A program made the translations under genes and the position numbers. A stretch of 13,040 nt of DNA from Flavobacteriales bacterium (GTDB taxonomy: Bacteria; Bacteroidota; Bacteroidia; Flavobacteriales_D; CANHHI01), in contig CANHHI010000034.1 in the NCBI GenBank assembly GCA_947460225.1, positions 1-13,040 on the forward strand. The letters run 5' to 3'. Below are positions 12,515 to 13,040 of the stretch, in pieces (the stretch's first letter is position 1; every line of letters starts with the position of its first letter). The notes beneath the pieces are model-generated. The model was not told the origin of the DNA. It saw only the letters and a list, made by a program, of their open reading frames with translations, and ran no database searches.

Positions 12515-13040
12515 TTAGGATTGGGAAAATTGTAAAACGTGTGCTAAAAATAACGCTGGTTGTTCGGCATGTAGCCAATGTCCTGCATTTGGAATAGTCT
12601 TGATTTGAGCGTTTGGAAAATATTTTTGAATATCTAAGCAGTCCGCTTCGGTGATGTAGTTGGATTCCGCTCCACGCAAAAACAAAACAGGCACTTCAAC
12701 GGGCTTTTTTGGATATACCGACGCTATTACGTTGTGAATTTCTGATTCTAAGGCTTTTGCATTAAACCGCCAAGCGAGCTTTTCATTGGGTATTTCCCAG
12801 TACAAACTGCGCAAAATAAATAAACGTGTAGCTTCGTGGGCAATGTGCATGCGGGCAATGTCTTCTGCGTCTTTTCGGCTTGTGATGTGGTTTAAATCTA
12901 TGGCGTTTATCGCACTAAAAATTTCTCCGTGGTGCATAGGATACGCACGTGGCGAAATATCTGCAACAATCAATTTTTCAGTGCCTTTGGCAAATCTATC
13001 CGCCCAAGCCATCACGGTTTTCCCGCCCATGGAATGCCCC
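12515..13040 (-). CDS. Alpha/beta hydrolase, YbfF-type esterase, N-terminus cut by window
   Basis: The C-terminal part (about 174 residues) of an alpha/beta-fold hydrolase that enters from the right edge. Reading past the ATG at 13030-13028, the frame stays open to the edge and gives GHSMGG, the GxSxG nucleophile elbow, so the catalytic Ser codon is at 13033-13031 and the ATG is internal. The catalytic His is in NAGHWLHAEQP near the C-terminus. The acid is probably the Asp of VADISP, just after the elbow, as in E. coli YbfF, rather than in the usual late position. The cap segment with EIFSAINAIDL and the VPVLFLRGAESNYI strand also follow YbfF-type esterases. About 80-90 N-terminal residues are missing. 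It probably hydrolyses short acyl or acyl-CoA-like esters in the cytoplasm; substrate unknown. The ABC-exporter gene follows after 9 nt. Confidence 0.92.
   Translation of the reverse strand, partial: GHSMGGKTVMAWADRFAKGTEKLIVADISPRAYPMHHGEIFSAINAIDLNHITSRKDAEDIARMHIAHEATRLFILRSLYWEIPNEKLAWRFNAKALESEIHNVIASVYPKKPVEVPVLFLRGAESNYITEADCLDIQKYFPNAQIKTIPNAGHWLHAEQPALFLAHVLQFSQS

Noticed and set aside
13028..13030. ATG at 13030-13028 as the hydrolase start
   Set aside because: The upstream codons in the same frame complete the GHSMGG nucleophile elbow, so the gene continues past the window edge.

Overview
This 13 kb window is almost fully coding, AT-rich bacterial chromosome. It most likely comes from a Bacteroidota member, possibly of the Cytophagales or a nearby lineage. 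The main reason is promoter style: four of the upstream gaps carry an exact TAnnTTTG box, the -7 element of Bacteroidota sigma factors (a further one lies on the minus strand), and start codons lack clear Shine-Dalgarno sequences and sit in A/T-rich leaders. Protein signatures (PdxA with a GDIN N-terminus, a secreted TPR protein, a Cys-rich lipoprotein, a large GLUG-repeat surface protein) agree. No rRNA, tRNA, CRISPR array, transposase or phage gene was seen.

Layout. (1) 1-2032, plus strand: the C-terminal 70% of gcvP (glycine decarboxylase), followed 14 nt later by a tiny Cys-rich lipoprotein (2047-2313). (2) 2315-3821, minus strand: a two-gene operon, a secreted TPR-like protein followed by a UPF0126/TRIC 'glycine transporter' membrane protein; its last gene ends tail to tail with the lipoprotein, one base apart. 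(3) 3822-3897: a compact divergent promoter region. (4) 3898-5840, plus strand: pdxA (vitamin B6 synthesis) and a 2,4-dienoyl-CoA reductase-like SDR enzyme, 11 nt apart. (5) 5913-8069: a 718-residue membrane-anchored protein of unknown function with about nine GLUG-like repeats and its own promoter box. (6) 8087-9394: an Atg22/UMF1-type MFS transporter. (7) 9467-10342: sucD, the succinyl-CoA synthetase alpha subunit, with its own promoter box and a strong terminator. (8) 10343-10636: a 294-nt non-coding gap that holds a bidirectional terminator and a dense cluster of nested palindromes. (9) 10637-13040, minus strand: an MsbA-type ABC exporter preceded by a YbfF-type alpha/beta hydrolase that is cut by the window edge.

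Most genes are ordinary housekeeping functions (one-carbon/glycine metabolism, PLP synthesis, TCA cycle, lipid handling). GcvP uses PLP, the end product of the PdxA pathway, and a possible glycine transporter lies beside gcvP, but these links are inferences from position. The least explained parts are the palindrome cluster at 10392-10632, which looks like a REPIN-like or nested miniature-repeat island, and the GLUG-repeat protein. I did not find a clear new multi-gene system such as a defence island.
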